DNA of 62,703 nt from Corynebacterium sp. (GTDB taxonomy: Bacteria; Actinomycetota; Actinomycetes; Mycobacteriales; Mycobacteriaceae). The translations under genes and the position numbers were made by a program. Positions within the stretch are counted from its first letter, which is position 1. The number at the start of each line of letters is the position of its first letter. The notes under the pieces were generated by a model. That model was not told the DNA's origin. It was given only the letters and a program-made list of their open reading frames with translations, and did not search any database. Shown here piece by piece: positions 34,235 to 43,378 of the stretch. The DNA lies in the NCBI RefSeq assembly GCF_022712195.1, contig NZ_JALAGY010000095.1, forward strand, positions 1 to 62,703, written 5' to 3'.

Positions 34235-34939
34235 ATGGCTGTCCTGACCTTCTCCGACGCGAGCGTAGACCCGCTCTGGCACCACCTGGACCTGAGTATC
34301 GGGGCCGGCGAGTTCCTCACCGTCCTCGGCCCGAACGGTGTGGGGAAATCCACCCTGCTCAACACAGTGCTGGGCACCCGGCCGCTGTCCTCGGGCAGCG
34401 TCAGCGCCCCCGACCGGGTCGGGTTCATCCCCCAGCAGCGCATGTTCGACACCGACCTGCCGATCCGGGTCCGCGACCTGGTGGGCCTGTCCATCCGGCA
34501 CGGGGTGATGTCCGGACGCCGCCCCCACCGTTCCACCGTGGACGCCGCCCTCGCCGAGGTCGGCGCCTCGGGGCTGGCGGACCGGCGGGTGGGTACCCTG
34601 TCCGGCGGGCAGCAGCAGCTGGTCCGGCAGGCCCAGGCCCTGGCCACCGACCCCCAGCTCCTGCTCTGCGACGAACCGTTGCTGAGTCTCGACCTGTCCG
34701 CCCAACGCTCCGCCGTCGAGCTGCTCGACCGGCGCCGGCGTGACCACGGCACCGCCGTCGTCTTCGTCACCCACAGCATCAACCCGGTGCTGGCCGTGAC
34801 CGACCGGGTTCTCTACCTCGGCCCGGACGGGCACGTCACCGGCCCGGTGGACGAGGTGATGACCGGCCCTGTGCTGTCACGTCTCTACGGCACCGAGGTC
34901 GACGTCGCCGAGGTCAACGGCAGGATGGTGGTCGTGTGA
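34235..34939 (+). CDS. znuC: Zinc ABC transporter, ATP-binding protein
   Basis: A 234-residue ABC ATPase with Walker A LGPNGVGKST, signature LSGGQQQLVRQAQAL, Walker B LLLCDEPLLSLD and switch His VFVTHSINP. It starts at the base after the znuA stop and its TGA overlaps the GTG of the permease gene. It energises zinc uptake. Confidence 0.93.
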   Translation: MAVLTFSDASVDPLWHHLDLSIGAGEFLTVLGPNGVGKSTLLNTVLGTRPLSSGSVSAPDRVGFIPQQRMFDTDLPIRVRDLVGLSIRHGVMSGRRPHRSTVDAALAEVGASGLADRRVGTLSGGQQQLVRQAQALATDPQLLLCDEPLLSLDLSAQRSAVELLDRRRRDHGTAVVFVTHSINPVLAVTDRVLYLGPDGHVTGPVDEVMTGPVLSRLYGTEVDVAEVNGRMVVV

Positions 34940-35862
34940 CCACCTGGGACCTGCTTCAGGTCGACTTCGTGCAGAACGCCCTCCTGGCGTCACTGCTCCT
35001 CGGCCTGGTCTCCGGGGCCCTCGCCCCGCTGATCGTGATGCGCAAGATGAGCTTCGCCGCCCACGCCACCGGCGAGCTGGCGCTGATGGGTGCCGCGGCC
35101 GCCCTGCTGTTCGGCGTCAGCGTGACCACCGGGGCCGTGCTCGGCGCCGTCCTGGCCGCGGTGGTGCTCGCACTGCTGGGCCTGAAGGAGCAGGACGCCA
35201 CCGTCGGCGTGGTCCTCGCCTTCGGCATGGGCCTGTCCGTGCTGTTCATCTACCTGTACCCCGGGCGGACCTCGGAGGCGTACGCCCTGCTCACCGGTCA
35301 GATCGTGGGGGTGTCGGGGGCGTCGCTGGGCGTTCTGGCCCTGATGTCCGTCCTGGTGGTCGGTGCCGTCGCGGTCCTGTGGCGACCACTGCTGTTCGCC
35401 ACGGTCGACCCGGTCATGGCCGCCGCGTCCGGTGTGCCCGTGCGACTCCTCGCCGCAGCGTTCGCCGTGCTCATCGGCATCGTCGCCTCCCAGGGCGTCC
35501 AGATCGTGGGGGCTCTGCTGCTCCTCGCCCTGCTGATCACCCCGGGCGCCGCGGCGGTGCGGGTGACCTCCGACCCGCTGCTGGCCGTGGCGCTGTCCGC
35601 CGTCTTCGCGACGACGGCCGCCGCGGGTGGACTGGTCCTGTCACTGGAGCCCGGACTGCCGGTCAGCCCCTTCGTCACGACGATCAGCTTCGTCATCTAC
35701 CTGCTCTGCCGTTGCATCGGCTGGGCCCGGGGGCGCCGGGTGATCCGTGACGAGTCGCGGCTGCGCCGGCACCCCGGCGACCCGGCGGACACAGTGGACA
35801 CAGTGGACACAGTGGACCCGGCGACCACTGGGCCGCACCATTCGCAGGACCTCCTGCGGTGA
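34936..35862 (+). CDS. znuB: Zinc ABC transporter, permease
   Basis: A 308-residue ABC-3 family permease with eight to nine helices. It includes SGALAPLIVMRKMSFAAHATGELALMGAA, the family coupling region, and VGALLLLALLITPGAAAVRVTSDP near the end. It is coupled to the ATPase gene by a GTGA overlap. The cytoplasmic tail carries a DTVDTVDTVDP stretch from 9-bp DNA repeats. It closes the operon. Confidence 0.93.
   Translation: MTTWDLLQVDFVQNALLASLLLGLVSGALAPLIVMRKMSFAAHATGELALMGAAAALLFGVSVTTGAVLGAVLAAVVLALLGLKEQDATVGVVLAFGMGLSVLFIYLYPGRTSEAYALLTGQIVGVSGASLGVLALMSVLVVGAVAVLWRPLLFATVDPVMAAASGVPVRLLAAAFAVLIGIVASQGVQIVGALLLLALLITPGAAAVRVTSDPLLAVALSAVFATTAAAGGLVLSLEPGLPVSPFVTTISFVIYLLCRCIGWARGRRVIRDESRLRRHPGDPADTVDTVDTVDPATTGPHHSQDLLR
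35787..35819. repeat. 9-bp tandem repeat at the 3' end of znuB
   Basis: GACACAGTG is repeated three times plus in frame and encodes Asp-Thr-Val units in the permease tail. Confidence 0.75.
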
Positions 35863-35901
35863 GGCCACCCCGTGGCCCCCGACATTCGCACCTTTTAAGC
35901 A

Positions 35902-35937
35902 GCTTATGCACGTAAAAGACCAGGTCAGATTCGCATA
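35902..35937. repeat. Inverted repeat in an A+T-rich patch between znuB and rlmB
   Basis: GCTTATGC and GCATAAGC are 8-bp inverted repeats about 20 bp apart in a noticeably A+T-rich segment. The function is unknown; it could be a znu terminator, a binding site or an old insertion scar. Confidence 0.4.
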
Positions 35938-35945
35938 AGCAGAAA

Positions 35946-35970
35946 ATGGGGTGCGATGTCCGCACCCCAT
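35946..35970 (-). terminator. Terminator of rlmB
   Basis: ATGGGGTGCG/CGCACCCCAT is a perfect 10-bp stem with a 5-nt loop. On the minus strand it is followed by TTTTCT, as expected for rlmB, whose stop is 37 bp away. Confidence 0.75.
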
Positions 35971-36006
35971 GTGTCCCGACCACGCCCCCCCAACGGGGCG
36001 CGGCGG

Positions 36007-36966
36007 CTACCCCGCCCCGTTCACCCGGCGTTGACGGGCGAACTCGCTGAGCACCACACCGGCGGCGACCGAGGCATTGAGCGACTCGACACGGCCCGCC
36101 ATCGGGATCGACAGGATGTCGTCACAGGTCTCCCCCACCAGGCGTGACAGCCCCTTGCCCTCGGAGCCCACCACGACGACCACCGGGGTGGTCCCGTCGT
36201 AGGTGTCCAGGGTGTGCCGGCCACCGGCGTCCAGACCCACGACCTGGTAGCCGGCCTGCTGGAACTGCTTCAGGGAGCGCACCAGGTTCGTCGCCCGGGC
36301 GACGGGCAGACGCGCCGCTGTGCCGGCGGAGGTCCGCCACGCCACCGCGGTCACCGACGCCGACCGTCGCTCCGGGATGACCACACCGTGCCCACCGAAC
36401 GCCGCGACCGAGCGGATGACCGCACCGAGGTTCCGCGGGTCGGTGATGTTGTCCAGCACCACGACCAGGCCCGGACGGCCTGAGGTCTGGACCGCGTCGA
36501 TGAGGTCCTCGACCTCGGCGTACTTGTAGGGCGGCACCTGCAGGCCGATGCCCTGGTGCATGCCGTTGCCGGTCATCCGGTCCAGCTCGTCGCGGCTGAC
36601 CTCGAGCACGGCGATGCCGCGTTCGGCGCAGGTGTGCACCGCCTCGGAGAGCCGCTCGTCGTTGCCGGTGCCCACCGCGACGTACAGGGCGGTCGCCGGG
36701 GCGTCCGCCCGCAGGCACTCGATCACCGGGTTACGTCCGACGACGAGCTCCGGCTGGTCGTCGGCGTCGCGCGGCCGCTGCCGTCCCGAGTCGCGGCGCT
36801 CCTGCGCCTTCTTCGCCTTGTACTTCGCGTGGTAGACACGGTCCTCGGCCTTCGGTGTCGGCCCCTTGCCGGCGAGCCCCCGCCGCCGGGTGCCGCCCGA
36901 ACCCTTGTCCGAGCCCTTGCGCGCCGACTTCCGTACCGCGCCGCGGCGCTTGTCATTTCCTGCCAT
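36007..36966 (-). CDS. rlmB: 23S rRNA 2'-O-methyltransferase, TrmH/SpoU family (RlmB-like)
   Basis: A 319-residue SPOUT methyltransferase. The basic, disordered first 75 residues precede the substrate-binding domain ([24 protein letters not shown]). The SpoU knot follows with motifs [37 protein letters not shown] and [23 protein letters not shown]. RlmB methylates a guanosine in domain V of 23S rRNA. The ATG lies 7 nt from a minus-strand TAGTCT, so it is probably leaderless and divergent from the MFS gene. A hairpin terminator follows. Confidence 0.93.
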   Translation of the reverse strand: MAGNDKRRGAVRKSARKGSDKGSGGTRRRGLAGKGPTPKAEDRVYHAKYKAKKAQERRDSGRQRPRDADDQPELVVGRNPVIECLRADAPATALYVAVGTGNDERLSEAVHTCAERGIAVLEVSRDELDRMTGNGMHQGIGLQVPPYKYAEVEDLIDAVQTSGRPGLVVVLDNITDPRNLGAVIRSVAAFGGHGVVIPERRSASVTAVAWRTSAGTAARLPVARATNLVRSLKQFQQAGYQVVGLDAGGRHTLDTYDGTTPVVVVVGSEGKGLSRLVGETCDDILSIPMAGRVESLNASVAAGVVLSEFARQRRVNGAG

Positions 36967-36973
36967 GGCGACC

Positions 36974-36979
36974 AGACTA
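36974..36979 (-). promoter_or_regulatory. -10 element of leaderless rlmB
   Basis: Minus-strand TAGTCT ends 7 nt before the ATG at 36966. Confidence 0.6.
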
Positions 36980-37035
36980 CCCTGCACGTTCGCCGTGTTC
37001 CCAACACCGTCGGCGCACGGTATCCTCTGCTGGTT

Positions 37036-38409
37036 ATGACCCCTCCGGATCCAGTGGGCCCGCCCCTGTCCCGCACCGAACGTCTCGACTCCCTCCCGGT
37101 GACCCGACGGCACGTGAAACTGCTCGGCGGTTCCGGCATCGGTTGGGCGCTGGACGCCATGGACGTCGGCCTCATCGGCTTCATCATGGCGGCGCTGACC
37201 ACCCACTGGGGGCTGAGCCACACCGAGACCTCCTGGCTGGCGTCCGCGGGATTCGTCGGGATGGCACTGGGCGCCACCTTCGGCGGACTGCTCGCCGACC
37301 GCATCGGACGGCGCAACGTCTTCGCCGTGACCCTGCTGGTCTACGGCCTGGCGACCGGGGCGTCCGCCCTGGCCGGTGGACTGGCGGTGCTCATCGTGCT
37401 GCGGTTCGTCGTCGGCCTCGGTCTCGGCGCGGAACTGCCGGTGGCGTCCACGCTGGTGTCGGAGTTCGCACCCCGGGCCGTCCGCGGTCGCATGGTCGTG
37501 GTCCTCGAGGCGTGCTGGGCCGTGGGATGGCTCGCCGCGGCCGTGGTCGGCGCCTTCGTCATCCCGCTCAGCGACGACGGATGGCGGTGGGCGCTGGCCC
37601 TGGGCATGGTCCCGGCCTTCTACGCGCTGTACGTCCGCATGAGACTCCCCGAGTCCGTGCGTTACCTGGAGTCGGCCGGACGGCACGACGAGGCCGAACG
37701 CATCGTCGCCGACTTCGAGGCGTCGGAACCGGCGCGCCTGCGGTTCCGGACTCCCACGGCAGAGCAGACCGAGCCGGCCGGGCAGGACGCCGGCACCTCC
37801 CCTGCCACGGCGGAGGAGGCGTCCGGCATCTGGTCACCGGCGCTGCGCCGCCGCACCGCCGCACTGTGGACGATCTGGTTCTGCATCAACCTCAGCTACT
37901 ACGGCGCCTTCACCTGGATCCCCTCGATCCTGGTCGACCAGGGCTACACGCTGGTGAAGTCGTTCACCTTCACGCTGATCATCACCCTGGCGCAGCTGCC
38001 GGGCTACGCGGTGGCCGCGTTCCTCATCGAACGGTGGGGCCGGCGGAGCACCCTGGCCGCCTTCCTCGCCGGCTCGGCGGTGGCGGCAGGACTCTACGGT
38101 GTGGCCGGTGCGGAGTGGCAGATCATCGCCGCCGGGTGCCTGCTGTCCTTCTTCAACCTCGGCGCCTGGGGCGCGCTGTACGCGGTCGGCCCCGAGCTCT
38201 ACCCCACGACGATGCGGGCGCGCGGGACCGGGGCTGCGACCGGGTTCGGTCGCATCGCCTCAATCACCGCACCGTTGATCGTGCCGCCCCTGCTGGTCTT
38301 CGGCGGGATGCCGGTACTGTTCGCCCTGTTCGGCACGGCGTTCGCCGTCGCGGCGCTGGCGGCACTCGCCCTGCCGGAGCTGACGGGCACCCGGCTGGCG
38401 GAACGCTAG
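37036..38409 (+). CDS. MFS transporter, NiaP/aromatic-acid porter type
   Basis: A 457-residue 12-helix carrier. It has [30 protein letters not shown] near the start, [14 protein letters not shown] in loop 2-3, and a central cytoplasmic loop of about 60 residues. [15 protein letters not shown] lies in the second half and [23 protein letters not shown] is characteristic of the sugar-porter/niacin (NiaP) branch. Substrates in this branch include nicotinate and aromatic acids; the choice is not made here. TATCCT 9 nt upstream is a possible -10 for a leaderless start. Confidence 0.85.
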   Translation: MTPPDPVGPPLSRTERLDSLPVTRRHVKLLGGSGIGWALDAMDVGLIGFIMAALTTHWGLSHTETSWLASAGFVGMALGATFGGLLADRIGRRNVFAVTLLVYGLATGASALAGGLAVLIVLRFVVGLGLGAELPVASTLVSEFAPRAVRGRMVVVLEACWAVGWLAAAVVGAFVIPLSDDGWRWALALGMVPAFYALYVRMRLPESVRYLESAGRHDEAERIVADFEASEPARLRFRTPTAEQTEPAGQDAGTSPATAEEASGIWSPALRRRTAALWTIWFCINLSYYGAFTWIPSILVDQGYTLVKSFTFTLIITLAQLPGYAVAAFLIERWGRRSTLAAFLAGSAVAAGLYGVAGAEWQIIAAGCLLSFFNLGAWGALYAVGPELYPTTMRARGTGAATGFGRIASITAPLIVPPLLVFGGMPVLFALFGTAFAVAALAALALPELTGTRLAER

Positions 38410-38433
38410 GCGTCCGCCCGGACCGCCGGGCGG

Positions 38434-39852
38434 TCACCCCAGCGTCCAGGTCGCCCCGTCGGGGGTGTCGGTCACGACCACCCCGGCCTCCTTCAGCCGG
38501 TCCCGCACCTCGTCGGCGGTGGTGTAGTCCTTCTCCGCCCGGGCCGCGGCCCGGCGGTCCAGCTCGGCGCGCACCAGCACGTCCAGCGCCGACATCGCGG
38601 CGTCGGACGACGCCGAGCCGACGCCCAGGCCCCGTCCCTCCGCGGAGGGGCCGGACCACGTCGCCGACATCGGGTCGACGCCGAGCACACCGGTCATCGC
38701 CCGGACAGCCCCGGCGGTCTCCGCGAGCAGCGTGCGGTCCCCGGACTCCAGGGCCTTGTTGCCCTCCCGCACGGCGTCGTGGACCACCGCGAGTGACTGC
38801 GGGACCGACAGGTCGTCGTCCAGCGCCTCCTCGAAGGCGGGCAGCCACGTGCCGGTCTCCACGTCGCCGAGGACCCCGACGGCACGGGACAGGAACTTCT
38901 CGATCCGCCGGAATCCGGCGGCCGCCTCCTGCAGCGCGGACTCCGAGTACTCCAGCATCGACCGGTAGTGCGCTGACCCCAGGTAGTAGCGCAGCTCGAT
39001 CGGCCGGACCTGGGTGAGGATGTTCGGCACCGAGAGCACGTTGCCCAGCGACTTGGACATCTTCTCACCCGACATGGTCACCCAGCCGTTGTGCAGCCAC
39101 AGCCTGGCGAAGCCGTCCCCGGCGGCGTGCGCCTGTGCCGCCTCGTTCTCGTGGTGCGGGAACTGCAGGTCCATTCCGCCGGCGTGGATGTCGAACTCCG
39201 CGCCGAGGTACTTTCGGGACATCGCCGAGCACTCGATGTGCCAGCCGGGACGACCGTACCCCCACGGGGTGTCCCACCCCGGCTCACCGGGTTTCGCCGC
39301 CTTCCACATGGCGAAGTCGCGGGGGTCCTCCTTGCCGGGGGCCGCGTCCTCCCCCTGGTCGAGCTCGTCGAGCTTCTGGTGCGACAGGAAACCGTAGCCG
39401 GGCACCTGTGCGGTGCGGCAGTACACCGAGCCGTCCTCCGTGGCGTAGGCGAGGTCGGCGTCGATGATGCGGCGGATGTAGGTGATCATCTCCGGGATGT
39501 GCCCGGTCGCCCGCGGCTCCACGGACGGCGGGGCCACCCCGAGCAGGTCGTAGGCGCGGGTGAACTCGCGCTCGTGGGTCGCCGCCCATTCCCACCAGGG
39601 CCGGCCGTGCTCGGCGGACTTCGTGAGGATCTTGTCGTCGATGTCTGTAACATTGCGCACGAACGCGACATCGAGCCCCTTGGCCTCGAGCCAGTTGCGC
39701 AGGATGTCGAACGCCACCCCGGAGCGCACATGCCCGATGTGCGGGATGGACTGCACGGTTGCACCACACAGGTAGACCGACGCGCGTCCTTCCTGCAGCG
39801 GGACGAAGTCCTGGAGTTCACGGGTCGCGGTGTCGAAGAATCGCAGAGTCAC
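38434..39852 (-). CDS. cysS: Cysteinyl-tRNA synthetase
   Basis: A 472-residue class I synthetase. Motif [23 protein letters not shown] holds HIGH, and KMSKS is in [11 protein letters not shown]. Zinc ligands include Cys in LCGATVQ and the HIECSAM and HHENE blocks. The short C-terminal half is normal for actinobacteria. The GTG start gives [13 protein letters not shown], like C. glutamicum CysS. A minus-strand TAGACT ends exactly 7 nt upstream, so a longer in-frame reading was rejected. It is divergent from the FAH-family gene, with 28 bp between starts. Confidence 0.95.
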   Translation of the reverse strand: MTLRFFDTATRELQDFVPLQEGRASVYLCGATVQSIPHIGHVRSGVAFDILRNWLEAKGLDVAFVRNVTDIDDKILTKSAEHGRPWWEWAATHEREFTRAYDLLGVAPPSVEPRATGHIPEMITYIRRIIDADLAYATEDGSVYCRTAQVPGYGFLSHQKLDELDQGEDAAPGKEDPRDFAMWKAAKPGEPGWDTPWGYGRPGWHIECSAMSRKYLGAEFDIHAGGMDLQFPHHENEAAQAHAAGDGFARLWLHNGWVTMSGEKMSKSLGNVLSVPNILTQVRPIELRYYLGSAHYRSMLEYSESALQEAAAGFRRIEKFLSRAVGVLGDVETGTWLPAFEEALDDDLSVPQSLAVVHDAVREGNKALESGDRTLLAETAGAVRAMTGVLGVDPMSATWSGPSAEGRGLGVGSASSDAAMSALDVLVRAELDRRAAARAEKDYTTADEVRDRLKEAGVVVTDTPDGATWTLG

Positions 39853-39859
39853 AACTGAC

Positions 39860-39865
39860 AGTCTA
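39860..39865 (-). promoter_or_regulatory. -10 element of leaderless cysS
   Basis: Minus-strand TAGACT ends 7 nt before the GTG at 39852, inside the 28-bp gap shared with the divergent FAH gene. Confidence 0.65.
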
Positions 39866-39880
39866 GACGGGAGAGACCCC

Positions 39881-40756
39881 ATGAAACTTGCGACGGTCCG
39901 TATCGACGGCACACGCTGCACGATCCAGGTCGACAGCGTCGACGACGCCCCGGACGGGGGTTCGGTCACCGGGCGCATCGTGGACCGCCGCGAGCTCGGG
40001 GCGCTGCTCACCGCCAACCCCACGGGCATCCGCGGTGCGGTGGAGTCCGGTCTCCGACGCGACGGCGACGAGGTGACCGTGCCCCTGTCCGACCTGCTCC
40101 CGGTGATCACCTCACCGTCGAAGATCTTCTGCGTGGGATTGAACTACCGTGAGCACATCGAGGAGATGGGCCACCCCATCCCCGACCACCCGACCCTGTT
40201 CGTGAAGTACCCCTCCGCACTGACCTCCCCCTACGCCGAGGTCACGGTGCCGGAGGGGATGACCGACAAGGTGGACTACGAGGGTGAGCTCGCCGTGATC
40301 ATCGGCTCCCGACTGCCCGGGGCCCGCGGCGGTGCGTCCGCCGAGGAGGCCCGCGCAGCCGTGGGCGGCTACGCGGTGATGAACGACTTCTCCCAGCGCG
40401 ACTGGCAGTACCGCACCCAGCAGTGGCTGCAGGGCAAGAACCTCGACCGCTCGTCCGCGTTCGGACCGTGGATGACGTTGGCGGACGACTACGACCCCGT
40501 CGCCGAGGGTGCGGTGCTGCGCACCTGGGTCAACGGCGACCTGCGCCAGGACCACTCCACCGCCGACCTGGTGTTCCCCCCGGTCGACCTGGTCCGGTAC
40601 ATCTCGCACTTCGCCACACTGGAGCCCGGCGACGTGATCGTCACGGGGACCCCTGAGGGCGTCGGAGCGGGGTCGGACCGTTTCCTCGCCGACGGCGACG
40701 TGGTGCGCATCGAGGTCGACGGTCTCGGCGCGGTGGAGTCCACCGTCCGGATGTAG
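39881..40756 (+). CDS. Fumarylacetoacetate-hydrolase-family protein
   Basis: A 291-residue FAH-fold enzyme. It contains [21 protein letters not shown] substrate residues, metal ligands Glu-x-Glu in [12 protein letters not shown] and the Asp in [11 protein letters not shown], and [14 protein letters not shown]. The closing [13 protein letters not shown] is the family hallmark. Members hydrolyse or decarboxylate dioxo-acids from aromatic catabolism, or are oxaloacetate decarboxylases. The ATG has GGGAGAGA upstream. Its promoter must lie within or across the start of cysS. Confidence 0.9.
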   Translation: MKLATVRIDGTRCTIQVDSVDDAPDGGSVTGRIVDRRELGALLTANPTGIRGAVESGLRRDGDEVTVPLSDLLPVITSPSKIFCVGLNYREHIEEMGHPIPDHPTLFVKYPSALTSPYAEVTVPEGMTDKVDYEGELAVIIGSRLPGARGGASAEEARAAVGGYAVMNDFSQRDWQYRTQQWLQGKNLDRSSAFGPWMTLADDYDPVAEGAVLRTWVNGDLRQDHSTADLVFPPVDLVRYISHFATLEPGDVIVTGTPEGVGAGSDRFLADGDVVRIEVDGLGAVESTVRM

Positions 40757-40789
40757 CGGCTCCGGCACCCGCACTGACCACCCTTTGAT

Positions 40790-40814
40790 AGGGTATGCTC
40801 AGTACGCTTACCCT
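40790..40814. promoter_or_regulatory. 25-bp inverted repeat upstream of the neocarzinostatin-like lipoprotein gene
   Basis: AGGGTATGC-N7-GCTTACCCT has 9-bp arms with one mismatch, and the left arm overlaps TATGCT, a likely -10. This places it well for a repressor. It does not match the DtxR iron-box consensus. Confidence 0.5.
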
Positions 40815-40839
40815 GCCCTTCCCGCGACCGGAGTAGCCC

Positions 40840-41391
40840 ATGAACCCCCGCACCACCCGTCCGACCCGGCGCGCCGCCGCCCTCGCCGCGACCGCCGTCC
40901 TCGCCCTGGGCCTCACCGCCTGCTCCGACGACGCCGAAGACTCGGCTGACTCGGCTGACTCGACAGACTCGACTGGATCAGCCACCGCCTCCGCCGCGGC
41001 GGGGAGCACCACCGACGGCCCGCTGACGGTCGACAGGACCGACGGGCTCAGCGCCGGCGACACGGTCACGGTCACCCTCGACGGGCTGGACACCGGGCAG
41101 AACTACTACGTCGCCGTCGCCGCCACCGACGGGGAGAGCAGCGACCCGTCGACCTACGCCGGCGAGATGGCCGACTGGGCACGTGTCATGCCCGAGGGCG
41201 AGGAGGGCGGCACCGCCACCTACGACGCCGAGGGGAACGCCGAGTTCGAGCTGACCGTCCAGTCCACCAACGACGACGGCACCGTGGACTGCACCACCGA
41301 CTCCTGCTCGGTGAAGCTGATCACCGACCACGCCTCCACTCCCCCGTTCGCGGACATCGCCGCGGTCCCGGTCACCTTCGGGGACAGGTAG
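40840..41391 (+). CDS. Neocarzinostatin-fold lipoprotein
   Basis: A 183-residue lipoprotein with lipobox LTA-Cys (Cys28) and an Asp/Ser linker (DSADSADSTDST) made by a short DNA repeat. The mature domain aligns by eye with the neocarzinostatin family: LTVDRTDGLSAGDTVTVTLDGLDTGQNY, then a strand pair and GTVDCTTDSCSVKLITDH. The two Cys in that last motif form a disulphide in neocarzinostatin. In enediyne producers this fold carries a chromophore; nothing here suggests an enediyne, so an envelope ligand-binding role is more likely. It is preceded by a candidate operator. Confidence 0.75.
   Translation: MNPRTTRPTRRAAALAATAVLALGLTACSDDAEDSADSADSTDSTGSATASAAAGSTTDGPLTVDRTDGLSAGDTVTVTLDGLDTGQNYYVAVAATDGESSDPSTYAGEMADWARVMPEGEEGGTATYDAEGNAEFELTVQSTNDDGTVDCTTDSCSVKLITDHASTPPFADIAAVPVTFGDR
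40938..40976. repeat. Short tandem repeat in the lipoprotein linker
   Basis: Four imperfect 9-bp units of the GACTCGGCT type encode Asp-Ser-Ala/Thr units just after the lipobox. Confidence 0.65.
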
Positions 41392-41408
41392 CGGTCCCCG
41401 CGGGGCAC

Positions 41409-42083
41409 TCACTCCCCGGGGACGAGGAGTCCGCCTTCGTAGGCCAGGATCACCAGCTGGGCACGGTCATGCGCCCTGACCTTGGTCATGATCCGGTTCA
41501 CGTGGGTCTTCGCCGTGTGCGGGGAGATGACGAACGTCTCGGCGATCTGCTGGTTCGACAGTCCGCGCCCGACCAGCTCGAGCACCTCGCGTTCCCGGTC
41601 GGTCAGCTGGGCCAGTGCCTGCGCCGCCGCGTCCGACACGGCTGGACGCGGCCCCGGGGACGTCACGCACCGGGCGATGAGCCCGCGCGTCGCCGCCGGT
41701 GACAGCAGTGCGTCGCCGTCCGCGACCGCGTGGACTGCACGGATGATCTCCTCCGGCTCCGCCCCCTTGCCGATGAACCCGCTGGCCCCGGCGCGCAGGG
41801 CGGCGACGACATACTCGTCCTCCTCGAAGGTGGTGAGGACCAGTACGCGGCTGTCGGCGTTCGCCGGGTCCGAGCAGATGCGTTCCGTGGCGGCGATGCC
41901 GTCGAGACGGGGCATGCGGATGTCCGTCAGCACCACGTCCGGGTGCAGTTCGGCGGTCATGGACACGGCCTCGAGCCCGTCGGCCGCCGCACCGACCACC
42001 TCGGTGTCCGGGGTGCTGGACAGGATGTCGACGACGGCCTGACGGATCAGGACCTGGTCGTCGACGACGAGCACGGTGGTCAC
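41409..42083 (-). CDS. NarL/LuxR-family response regulator
   Basis: A 224-residue regulator. The receiver domain has VLVVDDQVLIRQAVVDIL, phospho-Asp in VVLTDIRMPRLDG, and Lys in SGFIGKGAEPEEII. The LuxR helix-turn-helix reads LTDREREVLELVGRGLSNQQIAETFVISPHTAKTHVNRIM. Its ATG overlaps the kinase stop by 4 bp (ATGA). It is the last gene of a tightly packed six-gene minus-strand unit that begins with a Tat-exported dioxygenase, so its regulon may be the unit itself. Confidence 0.93.
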   Translation of the reverse strand: MTTVLVVDDQVLIRQAVVDILSSTPDTEVVGAAADGLEAVSMTAELHPDVVLTDIRMPRLDGIAATERICSDPANADSRVLVLTTFEEDEYVVAALRAGASGFIGKGAEPEEIIRAVHAVADGDALLSPAATRGLIARCVTSPGPRPAVSDAAAQALAQLTDREREVLELVGRGLSNQQIAETFVISPHTAKTHVNRIMTKVRAHDRAQLVILAYEGGLLVPGE

Positions 42084-43378
42084 GGGTGTTCCTCCCTGGC
42101 AAGCGGCAGCTCCGCGGTGAGCGTGAATGTCCCGTCCGATTCTACGGCGGTGACGGACCCTCCCACCGCCGCCACACGTTCACGCAGTCCGGTGAGCCCC
42201 AGGAAGCCGTGCGGGGCGTCCGGCTGGTTACGCCCGTCCCGGGACACCGGGTTGCTGACCCGCACCGACACGACGCGCCGCTCCGGACCGGTGGCGACGC
42301 CGGTCGCGAGTTCCACGGTGTTGCCCGAACCGTGTTTGTGCGCGTTGGTCAGCCCCTCCTGCACCACGCGGTAGACGACCCGCCCGGTGGTGTCGTCGAC
42401 GGTCGACAGGTCCCCGTCGGAGGACCGGTGCACCGTGAGCCCCGCCGCGGCGACGGAGGCCACGAGGTCGTCCAGGTCCTCCACACCCGGCTGCGGGAGT
42501 TCCACGGCCCCGCGGGCTCCGTCATCGCCTGGGCCCCCTGGGTCCCCGGCGCGGAGGTAGCGCAGCAGTACACCGATGTCGCCGAGCACCTCGCGTGAGG
42601 CCTCCCGGATCCTGCCGAGTGACTCGCGCGCCTTGTCCGGCCGGGAGTCCAGCGAGCTGGACGCCACCCCGGCGTTCAGGCTGATCACCGAGATCCGGTG
42701 GGCGACGGTGTCGTGCAGGTCCTGGGCGATGCGCAGCCGTTCCTCGGCCACCCGCCTCCGGGCCTCCGCCTCACGGGTCTGTTCGGCACGTTCGGCACGC
42801 TCGGTGGCCGCCCGGGCGTACTCCCGTCGGGACCGGAAACTGTCCCCCAGGGCGGTGGCGACGGCGATGCCCGCGGCGATCTGGAAGACCTGCGGGTCCA
42901 GGGTCAGCCGGTCGTCGGTGAACAGACTCAGCACCGCCACCACGACCGCACCCGCCGTACCGCAGCCCAGGGCCACACGGCGTGGGGCGCCGGTCGCCGC
43001 GGCGAAGGCGGCGACGATCGCGGCGACACCCGGCCCCAGGGCCGGCACGCCGAGCAGGACGGTGCCCACGTACACCGCCAGACAGGCCGCGAGGACCGTC
43101 AACGGCCAGCGACGACGCAGGGGCATCAGCACCGCGGCCAGCACCACCGCCCCCGTGACGACGAGGTCCAGACGGTGGTCCGGCATCCCTCCCGTCTGCC
43201 CGGCGGGATCTCCGGGGCCGCCCGGACCGAAGGGCCCGAGGGGGCCGGGCCCTGGGCCTGGGCCCGGCACGGCGACGGAGGCGAGGACCAGCACGATGAC
43301 CGCCAGGTCCCCGACCCACACCGGGATCCGCGCGGGTCGCTCACGGTTGGGCGGGGTGCGGGTTTCAGGCCGGGTCAT
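42080..43378 (-). CDS. Sensor histidine kinase, NarX/DesK-like (HisKA_3)
   Basis: A 432-residue kinase. Four to five membrane helices form the N-terminal half with only short external loops, one of them a Pro/Gly stretch (PGPGPGPGPLGPFGPGGPG). The HisKA_3 box is LRIAQDLHDTVAHRISVISLNAGVA (phospho-His). The ATPase domain contains VVQEGLTNAHKHG and a C-terminal GFLGLTGLRERVAAVGG. The absence of a large sensor domain suggests membrane or intramembrane sensing. Its ATG lies within the last 14 bp of tatB and its stop overlaps the regulator start. Confidence 0.92.
   Translation of the reverse strand: MTRPETRTPPNRERPARIPVWVGDLAVIVLVLASVAVPGPGPGPGPLGPFGPGGPGDPAGQTGGMPDHRLDLVVTGAVVLAAVLMPLRRRWPLTVLAACLAVYVGTVLLGVPALGPGVAAIVAAFAAATGAPRRVALGCGTAGAVVVAVLSLFTDDRLTLDPQVFQIAAGIAVATALGDSFRSRREYARAATERAERAEQTREAEARRRVAEERLRIAQDLHDTVAHRISVISLNAGVASSSLDSRPDKARESLGRIREASREVLGDIGVLLRYLRAGDPGGPGDDGARGAVELPQPGVEDLDDLVASVAAAGLTVHRSSDGDLSTVDDTTGRVVYRVVQEGLTNAHKHGSGNTVELATGVATGPERRVVSVRVSNPVSRDGRNQPDAPHGFLGLTGLRERVAAVGGSVTAVESDGTFTLTAELPLAREEHP

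Noticed and set aside
35902..35970. Chromosome dimer resolution or integration site between znuB and rlmB
   Set aside because: The A+T-rich inverted repeat is short, does not match a dif consensus that I know, and no integrase is near.
38434..40110. N-terminal extension of cysS to 40110
   Set aside because: It would overlap the FAH gene; a -10 hexamer 7 nt before the GTG at 39852 and the family N-terminus support the shorter form.
40790..40814. DtxR iron box
   Set aside because: The inverted repeat does not follow TTAGGTTAGGCTAACCTAA; listed as an unassigned operator instead.
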